From positions 1 to 64,000 of the forward strand of contig DATBKU010000062.1 of assembly GCA_036555725.1 (NCBI GenBank): DNA of 64,000 nucleotides. Direction: 5' to 3'. This DNA is from CALAED01 sp036555725. GTDB lineage: Bacteria; Actinomycetota; Actinomycetes; Streptosporangiales; Streptosporangiaceae. This document shows, piece after piece, positions 27,083-36,585 of this stretch (positions are counted from its first letter, which is position 1; each line of letters begins with the position of its first letter). The translations under genes were made by a program, and so were the position numbers. The notes under the pieces are model-generated. The model was not told the origin of the DNA. It saw nothing but the letters and a program-made list of their open reading frames with translations, and ran no database searches.

Positions 27083-27297
27083 GTACGGAACCCGCTCTCC
27101 TCTTCGAGGAGCGCCCGGCGTACGAGGACGGCCTGCGCTCCCATAACCGGGCGCTTCGAGTCGATCGCGAGCCGTGATTCTCGCAGCAATCGACTATTGG
27201 ACCGTACGCACCCTAACGTCCCACGAATCACTCGCTCCACCGGAATTTGTGACGACCTGGTCACAGTGTGCGGTGAGCTGGCCAAACGTGAATGCGA

Positions 27298-28983
27298 TCA
27301 GTAGCCGCCCGTGGACGCTACGGTACCGGCCCCCCCGTGAGCGTCGCCGTCCGTGCCGCCGCCGGTGCCGCCGCCGGTGGACTCGGTCGAGGTGGTGCTC
27401 GGCGTCTCGCTAGGGGTGGGGGTTACGGTCGGCGTGGCGCTCGTATGCGTCGGGGTCGGGGTGGTCGTGGGGTGGCCGGTATGGCCGGTCCCCGAGTTCC
27501 CGGTACCGGTATCGGTCCCGGTCTGCGGGGTGTGGCTCGGCGAGGTGCCGGCCGAGTGCTCGGTGCCCGTGCTCGGCTGCCGGCTCTCCCCGTTCACCAA
27601 CGGCTGCCCGTTCTGCGACGTGGTGTTCAGCGGCTCGCTCTGGCCGGCGGGGGTCCCGCTCGGCGTCCCCCCGTGCGACGGCCCGCCGGTCATGCCGTAC
27701 GGCCGCATGGTCGTGAGCAGCAGGGCCAGGATCGCGATCACGACGGCCGCCAGCCCGGCGATGACGAAGGCACGGCTGAGGTTCGACCGGGGCGCGACCG
27801 GGCCGTTGGCACCCTTCCGCGTGGTGTGGGGCAGCACCGGCAGGGTCCCGGCGTCTCCCGGGCCGCTCCCCATGAGCGCCGCGGTGGGCGCCGACGCCGC
27901 CGCCATGCCACCGGCCGCAGCCATGCCATCGGCCGCAGCCATGCCGCCCGGCGCGGCCCTCCCACCGGGGGCCGTCCGTCCGGTGGGCGTCCGGACGGCC
28001 GCGATCGTGGCCGCCTGGGCGAGCACGTCGGCCGCCACGGCACCGCCGGGCGCGACACCAGTGACGTCGGCGACGTCGCTCGTGAGCACCGCCGTCCGTT
28101 CCGGCCCGGCACCCGGCCCGGCCGCGCCACCCGCCGGTGCGGCGGCCAGGCCCAGCTCCTCCTGGCCGAGCAGCCGTAGCAGGACCTGCCGGGCCGTGGG
28201 CCGACCGGCCGGCTCCTTCGCCAGGCAGTCGCGCACGAGGCCGCGCAGCGGTTCGGCCATGTCGCCGAGATCCGGCTCGGCCGCCAGAATCCGCTGGACG
28301 ACCAGCGGGATCGAGTCCGTGCCGAACGGCGGGCGCCCGGTCGCGACGAAGGCCATCATGGCCCCCCACGCGAACACGTCGACCGAGGGATCGGCCGTCC
28401 CGCCGCGGATCTGCTCGGGCGCCATGTAGGCCGGGGTGCCCAGCACGCGGCTGGTGGCGGTGGCCGTGTTGGCCAGTGCCTTGGCGATGCCGAAGTCGAT
28501 CACCCGCGGTCCGTCCGGGCCGATGAGGACGTTCGCGGGCTTGAGGTCGCGATGGACGATCCCGGCCTGATGGATCGCGACCAGCGCGGTCGCGGTGCCG
28601 ATCGCCAGCCGCTCCAGCGAGCCGCCGGAGAGCGGGCCGTTGTCCTTCACCAGGCCGTATAGCGAGGGCCCGGGCACGTACTCGCTGACGATGTACGGAC
28701 GGTCGCCGGCGACCTCGACGTCGAGGACCTGCGCCGCGCAGAACCTGGCCACCTTCTTGGCCGCCATGGCCTCGCGCACGAACCGGCCCCGGGCCTCGGT
28801 GTCCTCGGTGAGGTCGGCATGCAGCAGCTTGATAGCGACGCGGTCTCCGGACGGAGACCTGCCGAGGAAGACGGCCCCCTGCCCCCCGACGCCGAGCCGG
28901 CCGATCAGGTCGTACGAACCCAGCCGCCGGGGATCCCCCGCCTGGAGCGGGGGGACGGTCCCGTCGACGGTCGTCTCGTCCAT
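27298..28983 (-). CDS. Membrane Ser/Thr protein kinase (PknB-like), copy 2
   Basis: A 561-residue kinase with the Gly-rich loop GRLGVGGQG, VAIKLL lysine, HRDLKPANVLI and DFG. After the kinase domain comes an Ala/Gly linker with short repeats (APGGRAAPGGMAAADGMAA), a TM helix (VIAGLAAVVIAILALLL) and a Thr/Ser/Pro tail ending GTVASTGGY. I placed the start at ATG 28983; the 14 residues before it in the longer frame lack similarity. It shares long identical stretches with the downstream kinase, indicating tandem duplication with divergence of the outer tails. Confidence 0.92.
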   Translation of the reverse strand: MDETTVDGTVPPLQAGDPRRLGSYDLIGRLGVGGQGAVFLGRSPSGDRVAIKLLHADLTEDTEARGRFVREAMAAKKVARFCAAQVLDVEVAGDRPYIVSEYVPGPSLYGLVKDNGPLSGGSLERLAIGTATALVAIHQAGIVHRDLKPANVLIGPDGPRVIDFGIAKALANTATATSRVLGTPAYMAPEQIRGGTADPSVDVFAWGAMMAFVATGRPPFGTDSIPLVVQRILAAEPDLGDMAEPLRGLVRDCLAKEPAGRPTARQVLLRLLGQEELGLAAAPAGGAAGPGAGPERTAVLTSDVADVTGVAPGGAVAADVLAQAATIAAVRTPTGRTAPGGRAAPGGMAAADGMAAAGGMAAASAPTAALMGSGPGDAGTLPVLPHTTRKGANGPVAPRSNLSRAFVIAGLAAVVIAILALLLTTMRPYGMTGGPSHGGTPSGTPAGQSEPLNTTSQNGQPLVNGESRQPSTGTEHSAGTSPSHTPQTGTDTGTGNSGTGHTGHPTTTPTPTHTSATPTVTPTPSETPSTTSTESTGGGTGGGTDGDAHGGAGTVASTGGY

Positions 28984-29397
28984 GTCTGACCGGCTCCCTT
29001 CGACATCCCGGGTACGAGGCCGCATCCGGGGTGCGGGGCCGCCCGAACGGGGGGTTTGCCCGGGTCAGCCCCACATCCGGATGAGATGCACCCCATCACA
29101 AGAGGGTTCGCTACCGACCGGCCCGCGGATTGGAAACCGGTGAAGAACAAAAGTGTGATTTCGCCCTGCGAGCCGACTCAGATTCCCGCCATTTCATCGC
29201 TGACCTGGGCAAACCCGGCGCGGGAGGCTGCGGCCGGTTCAACCACTCGCCGCACTCGGGCACCCATGTCCGGGTGGAGCGGCTGAGCGGTTACTACCGG
29301 AGGGCGTTCGCCGGGGCGGTACGTCCGGCCTGGCACCGCCTGCCCCGCATCCCGACCCACCTCTAATCGTCACCATGGACCCAAGCCCCGGGTCAGG
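28984..29397. other. Intergenic region, one doubtful small ORF
   Basis: The 413-bp gap upstream of the kinase gene holds its promoter. A rightward frame, 29130-29366 (78 codons), has strong third-position GC bias in its second half (GCGRFNHSPHSGTHVRVERL) but no Shine-Dalgarno and no family I recognise. It may be a small gene or chance. Confidence 0.3.
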
Positions 29398-31347
29398 TCA
29401 CTCCTGGGGGCCGTAGTAGCGGAGCACCTCCGGGTTGGCCATGGCCCCGGGGTTGGCGGCCTGCTCGACCGGCGCGCCGAGCAGGATCCTGCGTACCGGC
29501 ACCTCGAGCTTCTTGCCCGACAGCGTGCGCGGCACGCCGGGCACCTCGTGGATGTCGTCCGGTACGTGCCGCGGCGACAGCGCCGACCGCAGCGCCGACC
29601 GCAGCCGCGCCACCAGCTCGTCCGTGAGCTCCGTGCCGGGGGTCAGCTGGACGTACAGGATGAGCCTGCCGTCCTGGCCGAGCTGCCCGGTGTCGATCAC
29701 CAGGCTGTCGGCGATCTCGTCGAAGGCCTCCACCACCCGGTAGAAGTCGGCCGTGCCCATCCGGACCCCACCACGGTTGAGGGTGGAGTCGGAGCGCCCG
29801 TAGATCACGCAGCCGCCGTCGGGCCGGATCTTGATCCAGTCGCCGTGCCGCCAGATGCCGGGATACAGCTCGAAGTACGACTCGCGGTACCGCTCGCCGG
29901 ACGGATCGTTCCAGAAGTAGATCGGCATCGACGGCATGGGCTCGGTGATGACGAGCTCGCCGACCTCGTCGATGACGGGGTTTCCCTTCGGGTCGTACGA
30001 CTCGACCTTCGCGCCGAGGCAGCGGCACTGGATCACCCCGGCACGCACCGGCAGCAGCGGCGACGGCCCGACGAACCCGGTGCACAGGTCCGTACCGCCC
30101 GAGAACGAGCCGAGCAGCAGGTCGCGCGAGACGGAGTCGTACACCCAGGTGAAGGACTCGGGCGGCAGCGGCGAGCCGGTCGAGCCGATCGCGCGCAGCC
30201 GCGACAGGTCGACGTCCTTGCCCGGCTCCACGCCGGCCTTCATCGACGCCTGGATGTACGGGGCGCCGACGCCGAAGTACGTCACTCCTGTTTCGGCCGC
30301 CAGCCCCCATAGATCGCCGGGCGCCCCGTCGTACAACACCACGGTCGCGCCCACCAGCAGGCCGCCGATGAGGTAGTTCCACATCATCCAGCCGGTGGTG
30401 GTGAACCAGAAGAACACGTCGTCAGGGCCGAGGTCCTGATGGAACGCCTGCGACTTGAGGTGCTCGAGCACCACACCGCCGTGGCCGTGCACGATCGGCT
30501 TGGGCAGCCCGGTCGTACCAGAGGAGTAGAGCACCCAGAGCGGGTGGCCGAACGGCACGTGGTCGTACGAGACCGTCTGCGCGTCGTTCGCGACCAGGTC
30601 GGCGTACGGCAGGCCGTCGATCCGCGGCGCCGGCTCCAGATATGGGACCACGACGGTGCGCCGCAGCGACGGCAGCGCCGCCTGGATCTCTTCGACCACG
30701 CCTGTGCGGTCGAACGGCTTGCCGTTGTAGTGATAGCCGTCGACCGTCACCAGCACCACGGGCTCGATCTGGGTGAAGCGGTCGATCACGCTGGCCGAGC
30801 CGAAGTCGGGCGAGCACGACGACCACACCGCGCCGAGACTCGCGGTGGCCAGGAAGAGGATCAGCGCCTCGGGGATGCTCGGCAGGTAGGCCGCCACCCG
30901 GTCGCCGCGTCCGACGCCGAGCCCGACCAGTCCGGCCCGCGCCCTGGCCACCTCCCGGCTCAACTCCGCCCAGGTCAGCGTGCGCTCGGTGCCCGCCTCG
31001 TTGCGGAAGATCACCGCCGTACGGTCGCGGAAGGCGGGCTCGGCGGCCCGGCGCAGCGCATTCTCGGCGTAGTTCAGCGTCGCCCCGGGGAACCAGTGCA
31101 CCCCCGGCATGGTCGTGCCCTCGCGCACCGGGCCGTCGCCGCGCGTGCCGCGCACGTCGAAGTAGCTCCAGATCGAGTCCCAGAACGCGTCGATCTCGGT
31201 GACCGACCAGCGCCACAACTCGTCATACGACTCCGCCAGCACCCCCCGCTCCCACAGCCAGTGCAGGTACCGCGTCACCCGCGCGCGGGCCACGGTCTCC
31301 TCGGACGGCTCCCAGAGCAATGTCCCTTCAGCAGCGGGTCCAGTCAT
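29398..31347 (-). CDS. aacS: Acetoacetyl-CoA synthetase
   Basis: A 649-residue adenylate-forming enzyme of the ACS family. It has the AacS-type N-terminus (HWLWERGVLAESYDELWRWS), the AMP-binding loop YSSGTTGLPKPIVHGHGG (about residues 270-287), and the C-terminal catalytic lysine region LSGKKLEVPVRRILLG. It activates acetoacetate to acetoacetyl-CoA for lipid, polyhydroxyalkanoate or ketone use. The start overlaps the stop of the upstream HAD gene by 4 nt (ATGA), so the two are translationally coupled. The full domain set is present. Confidence 0.9.
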   Translation of the reverse strand: MTGPAAEGTLLWEPSEETVARARVTRYLHWLWERGVLAESYDELWRWSVTEIDAFWDSIWSYFDVRGTRGDGPVREGTTMPGVHWFPGATLNYAENALRRAAEPAFRDRTAVIFRNEAGTERTLTWAELSREVARARAGLVGLGVGRGDRVAAYLPSIPEALILFLATASLGAVWSSCSPDFGSASVIDRFTQIEPVVLVTVDGYHYNGKPFDRTGVVEEIQAALPSLRRTVVVPYLEPAPRIDGLPYADLVANDAQTVSYDHVPFGHPLWVLYSSGTTGLPKPIVHGHGGVVLEHLKSQAFHQDLGPDDVFFWFTTTGWMMWNYLIGGLLVGATVVLYDGAPGDLWGLAAETGVTYFGVGAPYIQASMKAGVEPGKDVDLSRLRAIGSTGSPLPPESFTWVYDSVSRDLLLGSFSGGTDLCTGFVGPSPLLPVRAGVIQCRCLGAKVESYDPKGNPVIDEVGELVITEPMPSMPIYFWNDPSGERYRESYFELYPGIWRHGDWIKIRPDGGCVIYGRSDSTLNRGGVRMGTADFYRVVEAFDEIADSLVIDTGQLGQDGRLILYVQLTPGTELTDELVARLRSALRSALSPRHVPDDIHEVPGVPRTLSGKKLEVPVRRILLGAPVEQAANPGAMANPEVLRYYGPQE

Positions 31348-32075
31348 TCGTGGGTCCTCGTGAGGTCGTCGATGGCGCGGACGACCGTGTTGGTGTCGTC
31401 CAGCGTGGGCAGCACGACATCGGCGCCGACCGAGCGCAGCTCGGCGGCGGTCGCGGTGCCGGTGGCCACCGCGATGATGGGCACCTGCGCGATGTGCGCC
31501 GCCTGGACGTCGCGCGCCGAGTCGGCGATCAGCAGCGTGGTGGGCTCTACGACCGGCACACCCAGCTTCTTCTCCACGTACTTGCGGGTGGCGTTGCCGC
31601 GGGCCAGCTCGATCAGCGCGCCCCGCGAGTACACCTCGGACCCGTAGCCGCCGATCTCGAAGTCGAGGTACGTGTCGAGGCCCAGCTCCGTCAGCTTGAT
31701 GATCGCGTTGGGTTTGATCGACCCGGTCAGCACCGACTGCACGACGCCCGGCAGCCGTCCGGCGGCCACCAGCGCCTCCTCGGCGCCGGGCAGCACGCGG
31801 CCATAGCGGCGGACGCTCGCGCGGTGGGCGGCGAAGGCGTCGGCGAGGGCCTTCATGAAGTCGGGCAGGTGGTGGTCCTCGGTCTTGATGTCGTTGAAGG
31901 CGAGCGTATCGAAGATGATCTCCGATTCGGTACGTCCGGCCGTCGGGGCCAGCCGTACCAAGGGCCGCCCGGTGACCCGCTGGAACGCCTCGGCGTACGC
32001 CTCACGCGTCACCCGCCCGACGTCGACCAGCGTGTGATCGACATTCCATAGAACAAGACGCTGGACCGTAGCCAT
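31344..32075 (-). CDS. HAD-superfamily protein with Asn in place of the nucleophile Asp
   Basis: A 243-residue HAD fold with a helical cap, like phosphoglycolate phosphatases. Motif I reads LWNVDHTLVD where DxDxT is expected, so the nucleophilic aspartate is asparagine. Motif II is LTGSIKPN. Motif IV is reduced, reading LIADSARDVQAA. ATG 32073-32075 starts directly at the fold. It is translationally coupled to aacS by an ATGA overlap. With Asn at the nucleophile position, normal phosphatase chemistry is unlikely, and a binding or regulatory role tied to acetoacetyl-CoA synthetase is possible. Confidence 0.75.
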   Translation of the reverse strand: MATVQRLVLWNVDHTLVDVGRVTREAYAEAFQRVTGRPLVRLAPTAGRTESEIIFDTLAFNDIKTEDHHLPDFMKALADAFAAHRASVRRYGRVLPGAEEALVAAGRLPGVVQSVLTGSIKPNAIIKLTELGLDTYLDFEIGGYGSEVYSRGALIELARGNATRKYVEKKLGVPVVEPTTLLIADSARDVQAAHIAQVPIIAVATGTATAAELRSVGADVVLPTLDDTNTVVRAIDDLTRTHE

Positions 32076-32189
32076 GGGGACCGCCGAAATTCCTAGGTCA
32101 GAACGGGGGACGCAGGGGCCCAATACCGGGCGCACCCATCGTCAGGCTTGACGCCCTGTCCACGCAACCGGGGCGCTAGTCAGGACCGG

Positions 32190-32771
32190 CTAACCGGAAT
32201 TAGCGGCAAATGTCGCGCTTGTCGTGGCACACCGTCCCATGACATCGAACGTGGCGGAGCCGTCCGGGGCCGACATGAACCGGCCCATATAGGTGTAGAT
32301 GATCAAGCGGTCGCCCGGGGCGCGCGTCGCCGAGGTGGCCGCTTCGACGGTCACCCGCCGGGTGGTGCCGGGCGGGATCGCATCGAAGAGACAGTCGACC
32401 TGGCCGTTCCCCGAGCAGTCGGGGTTGCTGACGTACCGTACGTCGAAGCTCGACTCGGCCCGGGGCTCGACGACCTGGTCGCTGCGGACCGCGAGGTGAA
32501 GCACCGGTTTGCTGCCGGTGTTGGTCACCCGGAAGGCGTAGCGGTAGGTCGCTCCCGAGACGATCCGCGGATGCCCGACGGCGGTGACAGTACGGTCGAC
32601 GTCGAGGCGGACCGCCCGCAGGCCGGCCCGGTTGGCAACGTCGACGTATCCGGGCGCGGGGTAGGGCGCGATCACGGCCTGGATCACCACGAAGGCGGCC
32701 ACGATCGCACCCGTGCCCGCCACCACCATGATCAGTCGCCGCACCCCGCAAACCCCCGAAAGAACTGCCAA
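32190..32771 (-). CDS. Membrane-anchored extracytoplasmic protein, unknown function
   Basis: Up to 193 residues. An N-terminal hydrophobic anchor (LIMVVAGTGAIVAAFVVIQA) is followed by a beta-rich outer domain of Ig-like or CARDB-like character (YRYAFRVTNTGSKPVLHLAV, PPGTTRRVTVEA) with a cysteine pair (CSGNGQVDC). The longest frame starts at TTG 32771. GTG 32742-32744 is the likelier start because it leads straight into the anchor. No enzymatic motif. The 'tNTGskpv' pattern resembles proteins that bind wall components, but this is weak. Confidence 0.55.
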   Translation of the reverse strand: MAVLSGVCGVRRLIMVVAGTGAIVAAFVVIQAVIAPYPAPGYVDVANRAGLRAVRLDVDRTVTAVGHPRIVSGATYRYAFRVTNTGSKPVLHLAVRSDQVVEPRAESSFDVRYVSNPDCSGNGQVDCLFDAIPPGTTRRVTVEAATSATRAPGDRLIIYTYMGRFMSAPDGSATFDVMGRCATTSATFAANSG

Positions 32772-32873
32772 ACGGCTTATTTGACCAGTTCATGGAGCAT
32801 ATGTCAGGACGGATCTTGACGTAAGACAGAGATCGGTAAAGGGTTTTACGGCGTATCCCGGACCTACGGGGCC

Positions 32874-34505
32874 CTAGGACCCCATGTGCGGGTAACGGTG
32901 GTCGGTCGGCGGTACGAACGTCTCCTTGATCGTGCGGGCGTTGACCCAGCGGATCAGGTTGAAGATCGACCCGGCCTTGTCGTTGGTGCCGCTGGCCCGG
33001 GCGCCACCGAACGGCTGCTGTCCGACGACGGCCCCGGTGGGCTTGTCGTTGACGTAGAAATTGCCGGCGGCGAAGCGCAGCCTGTCGGCCGCGGCGGCGA
33101 TCGCGGCCCGGTCCTGGGCGATGATCGACCCGGTCAGTCCGTACGGCGCGGCACTCTCCATCTGGGTGAGCATCGTGTCGTACGCGCCATCGTCGTAGAC
33201 GTGCACGCCGAGGATCGGCCCGAAGTACTCCTTCGTGAACATCTCGTCGGCCGGGTCGGCGGCCTCGATCACGGTCGGCTCGACGAAGTAGCCCTCGGTG
33301 TCGTTCGCGCCGCCGCCGACCAGCACCCGCAGCCCACTGGTCGACTTGGCCCGGTCGAGCGCCCGGACGTGCTTGGTGAACGCCCGGTCGTCGATCACCG
33401 CGCCCATGAACAGCGACAGGTCCTCGGCGACGTTGCCCATGGTCAGCGACTCGACGACGTCGCACAGGTCGTCGCGCATCCGGTCCCAGAGCGAGCGCGG
33501 CACGTACGCCCGGGACGCGGCGGAGCACTTCTGGCCCTGGTACTCGAAGGCGCCGCGGATCAGCGCGGTCCGCAGCACCTCCGGGTCGGCGCTCGGATGC
33601 GCCACGATGAAGTCCTTGCCCCCGGTCTCGCCGACGAGCCGCGGGTACGACCGGTAGTCGGCGATGTGCTCCCCGACCGTGCGCCACAGGTGCTGGAACG
33701 TCGCGGTCGAGCCGGTGAAGTGAATGCCCGCCAGGTCGGGATGGGTGAGCGCCACGTTGGACACCGCCTGACCGTCGCCTGTCACCAGGTTGATCACGCC
33801 CGGCGGCAGCCCGGCCGCCTCCAGCAGCCGCATGGTCACATGCGCGGCGAGCTGCTGGGTGGGCGACGGCTTCCAGACGACCACGTTGCCCATCAGCGCG
33901 GGCGCGGTGGGCAGGTTGCCGGCGATGGAGGTGAAGTTGAACGGCGTGATGGCCAGCACGAAGCCCTCGAGCGGGCGGTACTCCATCGTGTTCCACACGC
34001 CCGGCGACGACTGGGGCTGCTGGGCGAGCACCCCGCGGCCGTAGTCGACGTTGAACCGCCAAAAGTCGATCAGCTCGCAGGCCGCGTCGATTTCCGCCTG
34101 GAAGACCGACTTGGACTGGCCGAGGATCGACGCGGCGTTCATGGTGGCCCGCCACGGACCGGACAACAGTTCTGCCGCCCGGAGCAGGATGGCGCCCCGA
34201 TCGTCGAATGACAGGGCCCGCCAGCCCGAAGCCGCCGCGTGGGCGGCCTCGATGGCAGCGGAGACGTCGGCGTCCGTCGCGTTGCCGAGGCGCCCGAGCA
34301 CATGGCGGTGGTTGTGCGGCTGCACCACGTCGACCGAGGCACCGCCGCCGAGGCGTTGCTCGCCGCCGATCGTCATGGTCAGGTCATGCTGCTCGCTGCC
34401 GAGCTCCTTGATCTTCGCCTCGAGCGCGGTCCGCTCGCGGCTGCCCGGCGCGTATGTCTTGACCGGCTCGTTGGCCGGTACGGGCACGTTCGTGACGGCG
34501 TCCAT
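32874..34505 (-). CDS. pruA: 1-pyrroline-5-carboxylate dehydrogenase
   Basis: A 543-residue aldehyde dehydrogenase of the P5C dehydrogenase type. The NAD loop region ITPFNFTSIAGNLPTAPALM, the general-base glutamate in LVGETGGKDF and the nucleophile cysteine in YQGQKCSAASR are all intact. It oxidises P5C (from proline or ornithine) to glutamate, which the window's glutamate dehydrogenase could then use. No proline dehydrogenase gene is adjacent, unlike the usual putA/putB arrangement. Confidence 0.93.
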   Translation of the reverse strand: MDAVTNVPVPANEPVKTYAPGSRERTALEAKIKELGSEQHDLTMTIGGEQRLGGGASVDVVQPHNHRHVLGRLGNATDADVSAAIEAAHAAASGWRALSFDDRGAILLRAAELLSGPWRATMNAASILGQSKSVFQAEIDAACELIDFWRFNVDYGRGVLAQQPQSSPGVWNTMEYRPLEGFVLAITPFNFTSIAGNLPTAPALMGNVVVWKPSPTQQLAAHVTMRLLEAAGLPPGVINLVTGDGQAVSNVALTHPDLAGIHFTGSTATFQHLWRTVGEHIADYRSYPRLVGETGGKDFIVAHPSADPEVLRTALIRGAFEYQGQKCSAASRAYVPRSLWDRMRDDLCDVVESLTMGNVAEDLSLFMGAVIDDRAFTKHVRALDRAKSTSGLRVLVGGGANDTEGYFVEPTVIEAADPADEMFTKEYFGPILGVHVYDDGAYDTMLTQMESAAPYGLTGSIIAQDRAAIAAAADRLRFAAGNFYVNDKPTGAVVGQQPFGGARASGTNDKAGSIFNLIRWVNARTIKETFVPPTDHRYPHMGS

Positions 34506-34634
34506 GTCGTGTCGCTCCCAATCTCGACGTCGTTGTCGATGCAGAGGCTGGCCCGGTTGGTCCAGACGTACCCCATACGTCCGGGGCCGATACGCCCGGC
34601 CAGCGTATGTGATCTGGGCGATAGGTCCGGAGTG

Positions 34635-35279
34635 TCACATATGCGCGACGGCGTCGGCCAGCCGGTCGATCACGGGGACGCCGAGCCGTTCCAGGTCCGC
34701 CCGGCCCTGCATGCCGCCCGCGTACAGCACCGCGCGGGCGCCCGCCTGGCGCGCCGCGAGCGCGTCGTCGGTGCTGTCGCCGATCAAGATCACGTCACGG
34801 GACTCGACACCCAGCGTGCCGAGGTGGCGGACCAGGTAGGCGGCCTTGTGCCCGCCGGCCAAGCCGATCTGCTCCGTGGGCAGCCCGTCGACGCGACGGA
34901 AGGCGGGCGCCAGCCCGAGCCGCTTGATCGCGGGCACGAGTCGCTCATGCCGCCACATCGACAGCAGCGACTGCGTGTGGCCGGCGGCGGTCAGCGCCTC
35001 GATGGTCGAACGCGCGTCGACGGTGAGCCCGCAGCGCTCCATCAGCCGGTGGTAGCTGTCGTGCCAGGCCGCGTCGAGTCGCTCCCACTCGCCGTCCTGC
35101 AGCGCCCGGCCGAGCAGTTTCTCGTACGCCACCCAGATCGGGCGGGTATAGATCGCCCGGAAGTCCTCCAGGCCGAACGGGCCCAGACCATACGGGGCGA
35201 AGATCTCGCTGGTGGCTCCGACGACCGCCTCGGCATCGTCGAAGAGCGTGCCGTTCCAATCCCAAACAATATGCGTCAT
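34635..35279 (-). CDS. HAD-family phosphatase (phosphoglycolate phosphatase-like)
   Basis: A 214-residue HAD hydrolase with complete motif I (VWDWNGTLFDD), motif II (LSMWR), motif III lysine in GGHKAAYLVRH and motif IV (LIGDSTDDALAA). The cap is the small helical C1 type. Substrate unknown. It begins 25 nt after the stop of the upstream DUF6912-like gene, so the two are probably co-transcribed. Confidence 0.8.
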   Translation of the reverse strand: MTHIVWDWNGTLFDDAEAVVGATSEIFAPYGLGPFGLEDFRAIYTRPIWVAYEKLLGRALQDGEWERLDAAWHDSYHRLMERCGLTVDARSTIEALTAAGHTQSLLSMWRHERLVPAIKRLGLAPAFRRVDGLPTEQIGLAGGHKAAYLVRHLGTLGVESRDVILIGDSTDDALAARQAGARAVLYAGGMQGRADLERLGVPVIDRLADAVAHM

Positions 35280-35304
35280 TTCGGGATCAAGGCTACCCGG
35301 CTCG

Positions 35305-35820
35305 TCAGCCGAACAGATCCGGCAGTTCCTGGGTCGCGTACCACATCAGCTCGTGCCCCTCGGCCCCGTCGACCGTGAACTGGGCGTCCTCGTCGCCGGC
35401 CTCGGCGGCGGGCAGGGCGGCCACGGCGGCTCGTACATCGTCGATGGCCGCGGCGTCGTCGACGTGACCAGAAACGATCTTCGCCGCCGCCACCGGGACG
35501 GTCAGCCGCACCAGCGCGCGGTCGCCGCCGGGCAGCAGCGCCGTATCGCCGGGCTGCTTGGCGACCAGGCCGTCGGGCACCTCGGCGGCCAGCACCACGC
35601 GCCGCGGCGGGACGTCCGTGTCGGCCTCGGACAGCAGCCGCAGCGACGCCCGGGCGGCGGCCATCAGCGCGGCGTATTCCAGCTCTTCGAGGTCGCCGTC
35701 GGCGTACCACTCCCGCAGCGCCGGCGTCACGGCGTACGCCACGATCGGCGCGGGCCCGAGCTCTCCGCCGGTCAGTGCCCGAGCCAGCGCGGGAAGCGTG
35801 GACGGCAGGTAGACGCGCAT
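35305..35820 (-). CDS. Conserved actinobacterial protein, DUF6912-like
   Basis: A 171-residue acidic, Ala-rich protein beginning MRVYLPSTLPALARAL and ending with LMWYATQELPDLFG. Both ends are typical of a conserved actinobacterial family without known function. No signal peptide or TM helix, so it is cytoplasmic. It lies between two HAD phosphatase genes on the same strand, which suggests a shared but unknown process. Confidence 0.6.
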   Translation of the reverse strand: MRVYLPSTLPALARALTGGELGPAPIVAYAVTPALREWYADGDLEELEYAALMAAARASLRLLSEADTDVPPRRVVLAAEVPDGLVAKQPGDTALLPGGDRALVRLTVPVAAAKIVSGHVDDAAAIDDVRAAVAALPAAEAGDEDAQFTVDGAEGHELMWYATQELPDLFG

Positions 35821-35917
35821 GTCTCTTCTCGATGATCGCCTCGGCTATTACGGCCGGACCCATACGGGTGTTCAGAGTGTGGCAGCTGACGGGCCGGGAC
35901 GCCTGCCGAAACCCCGA

Positions 35918-36562
35918 TCAGTTCCCCAAAGAGACGCCGAACAGCTCCTCGAGAGCGGCGCGGGTCTCGCCGGGCGAGACGTGATGGACGCCGACCATGC
36001 CGACGGCCTCGGCGGCCCGGACGTTGTGCTCGATGTCGTCGACGAAGACGCACTCGTTCGAGGCCAGGCCGATCTCGGCGGCGGCGTGCCGGAAGATCCG
36101 CTCGTCCGGCTTGCGCATGCCGACCTCGCAGGAGATCACCACCGCGTCGAACAATTCCGTAAACCGCGCCCGCGGATAGTCGTTGCCCCAGGAGTTCGAC
36201 AGCAGGCCCGTCAGCAGCCCGTGGCGCCGGGCCTGCCGCAGCAGGTCGTACATCTGCTCGACCGGCTCGAACGTCATGAACATGCGCTTGATCAGGCCCT
36301 CGGGCGCGACCGGCCCGCCGTCGACCGTGCGCAGCTCGACCGCGAGCTGCCGCTCGAACTCGGCCGGGTCGAGCGTGCCGTCCTCCAGGCCGTGGATCGG
36401 GTTCCGGCCGGTGTCGTCGTACGCCTGGGTCACCCAGGCCCGCATCAGCGTGCGGTACCCCTCGGCGTCGATCTGGTCGGCGGTCAGCCAGGTCGTGATC
36501 GAGTCGCCGAGTGGGGAGGTGAGCACACCACCCCAGTCGGTGATCAGTCCGCGCAGCGCCAC
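35918..36562 (-). CDS. HAD-IA hydrolase (epoxide-hydrolase-N-like)
   Basis: A 214-residue HAD protein. Motif I is ITDWGGVL, the DxGG form usual in this subfamily. Motif II is LLSNSWG, motif III KPDERIF and motif IV FVDDIEHNVRAA. GTG 36560-36562 starts the fold with GAGG just upstream. It follows the ABC permease gene by 23 nt and may be the last gene of the murR1-murQ1-transporter operon. That would make a sugar-phosphate phosphatase role possible. Confidence 0.75.
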   Translation of the reverse strand: MALRGLITDWGGVLTSPLGDSITTWLTADQIDAEGYRTLMRAWVTQAYDDTGRNPIHGLEDGTLDPAEFERQLAVELRTVDGGPVAPEGLIKRMFMTFEPVEQMYDLLRQARRHGLLTGLLSNSWGNDYPRARFTELFDAVVISCEVGMRKPDERIFRHAAAEIGLASNECVFVDDIEHNVRAAEAVGMVGVHHVSPGETRAALEELFGVSLGN

Positions 36563-36585
36563 GCCCTCGATCGTACGGGTTGGTA

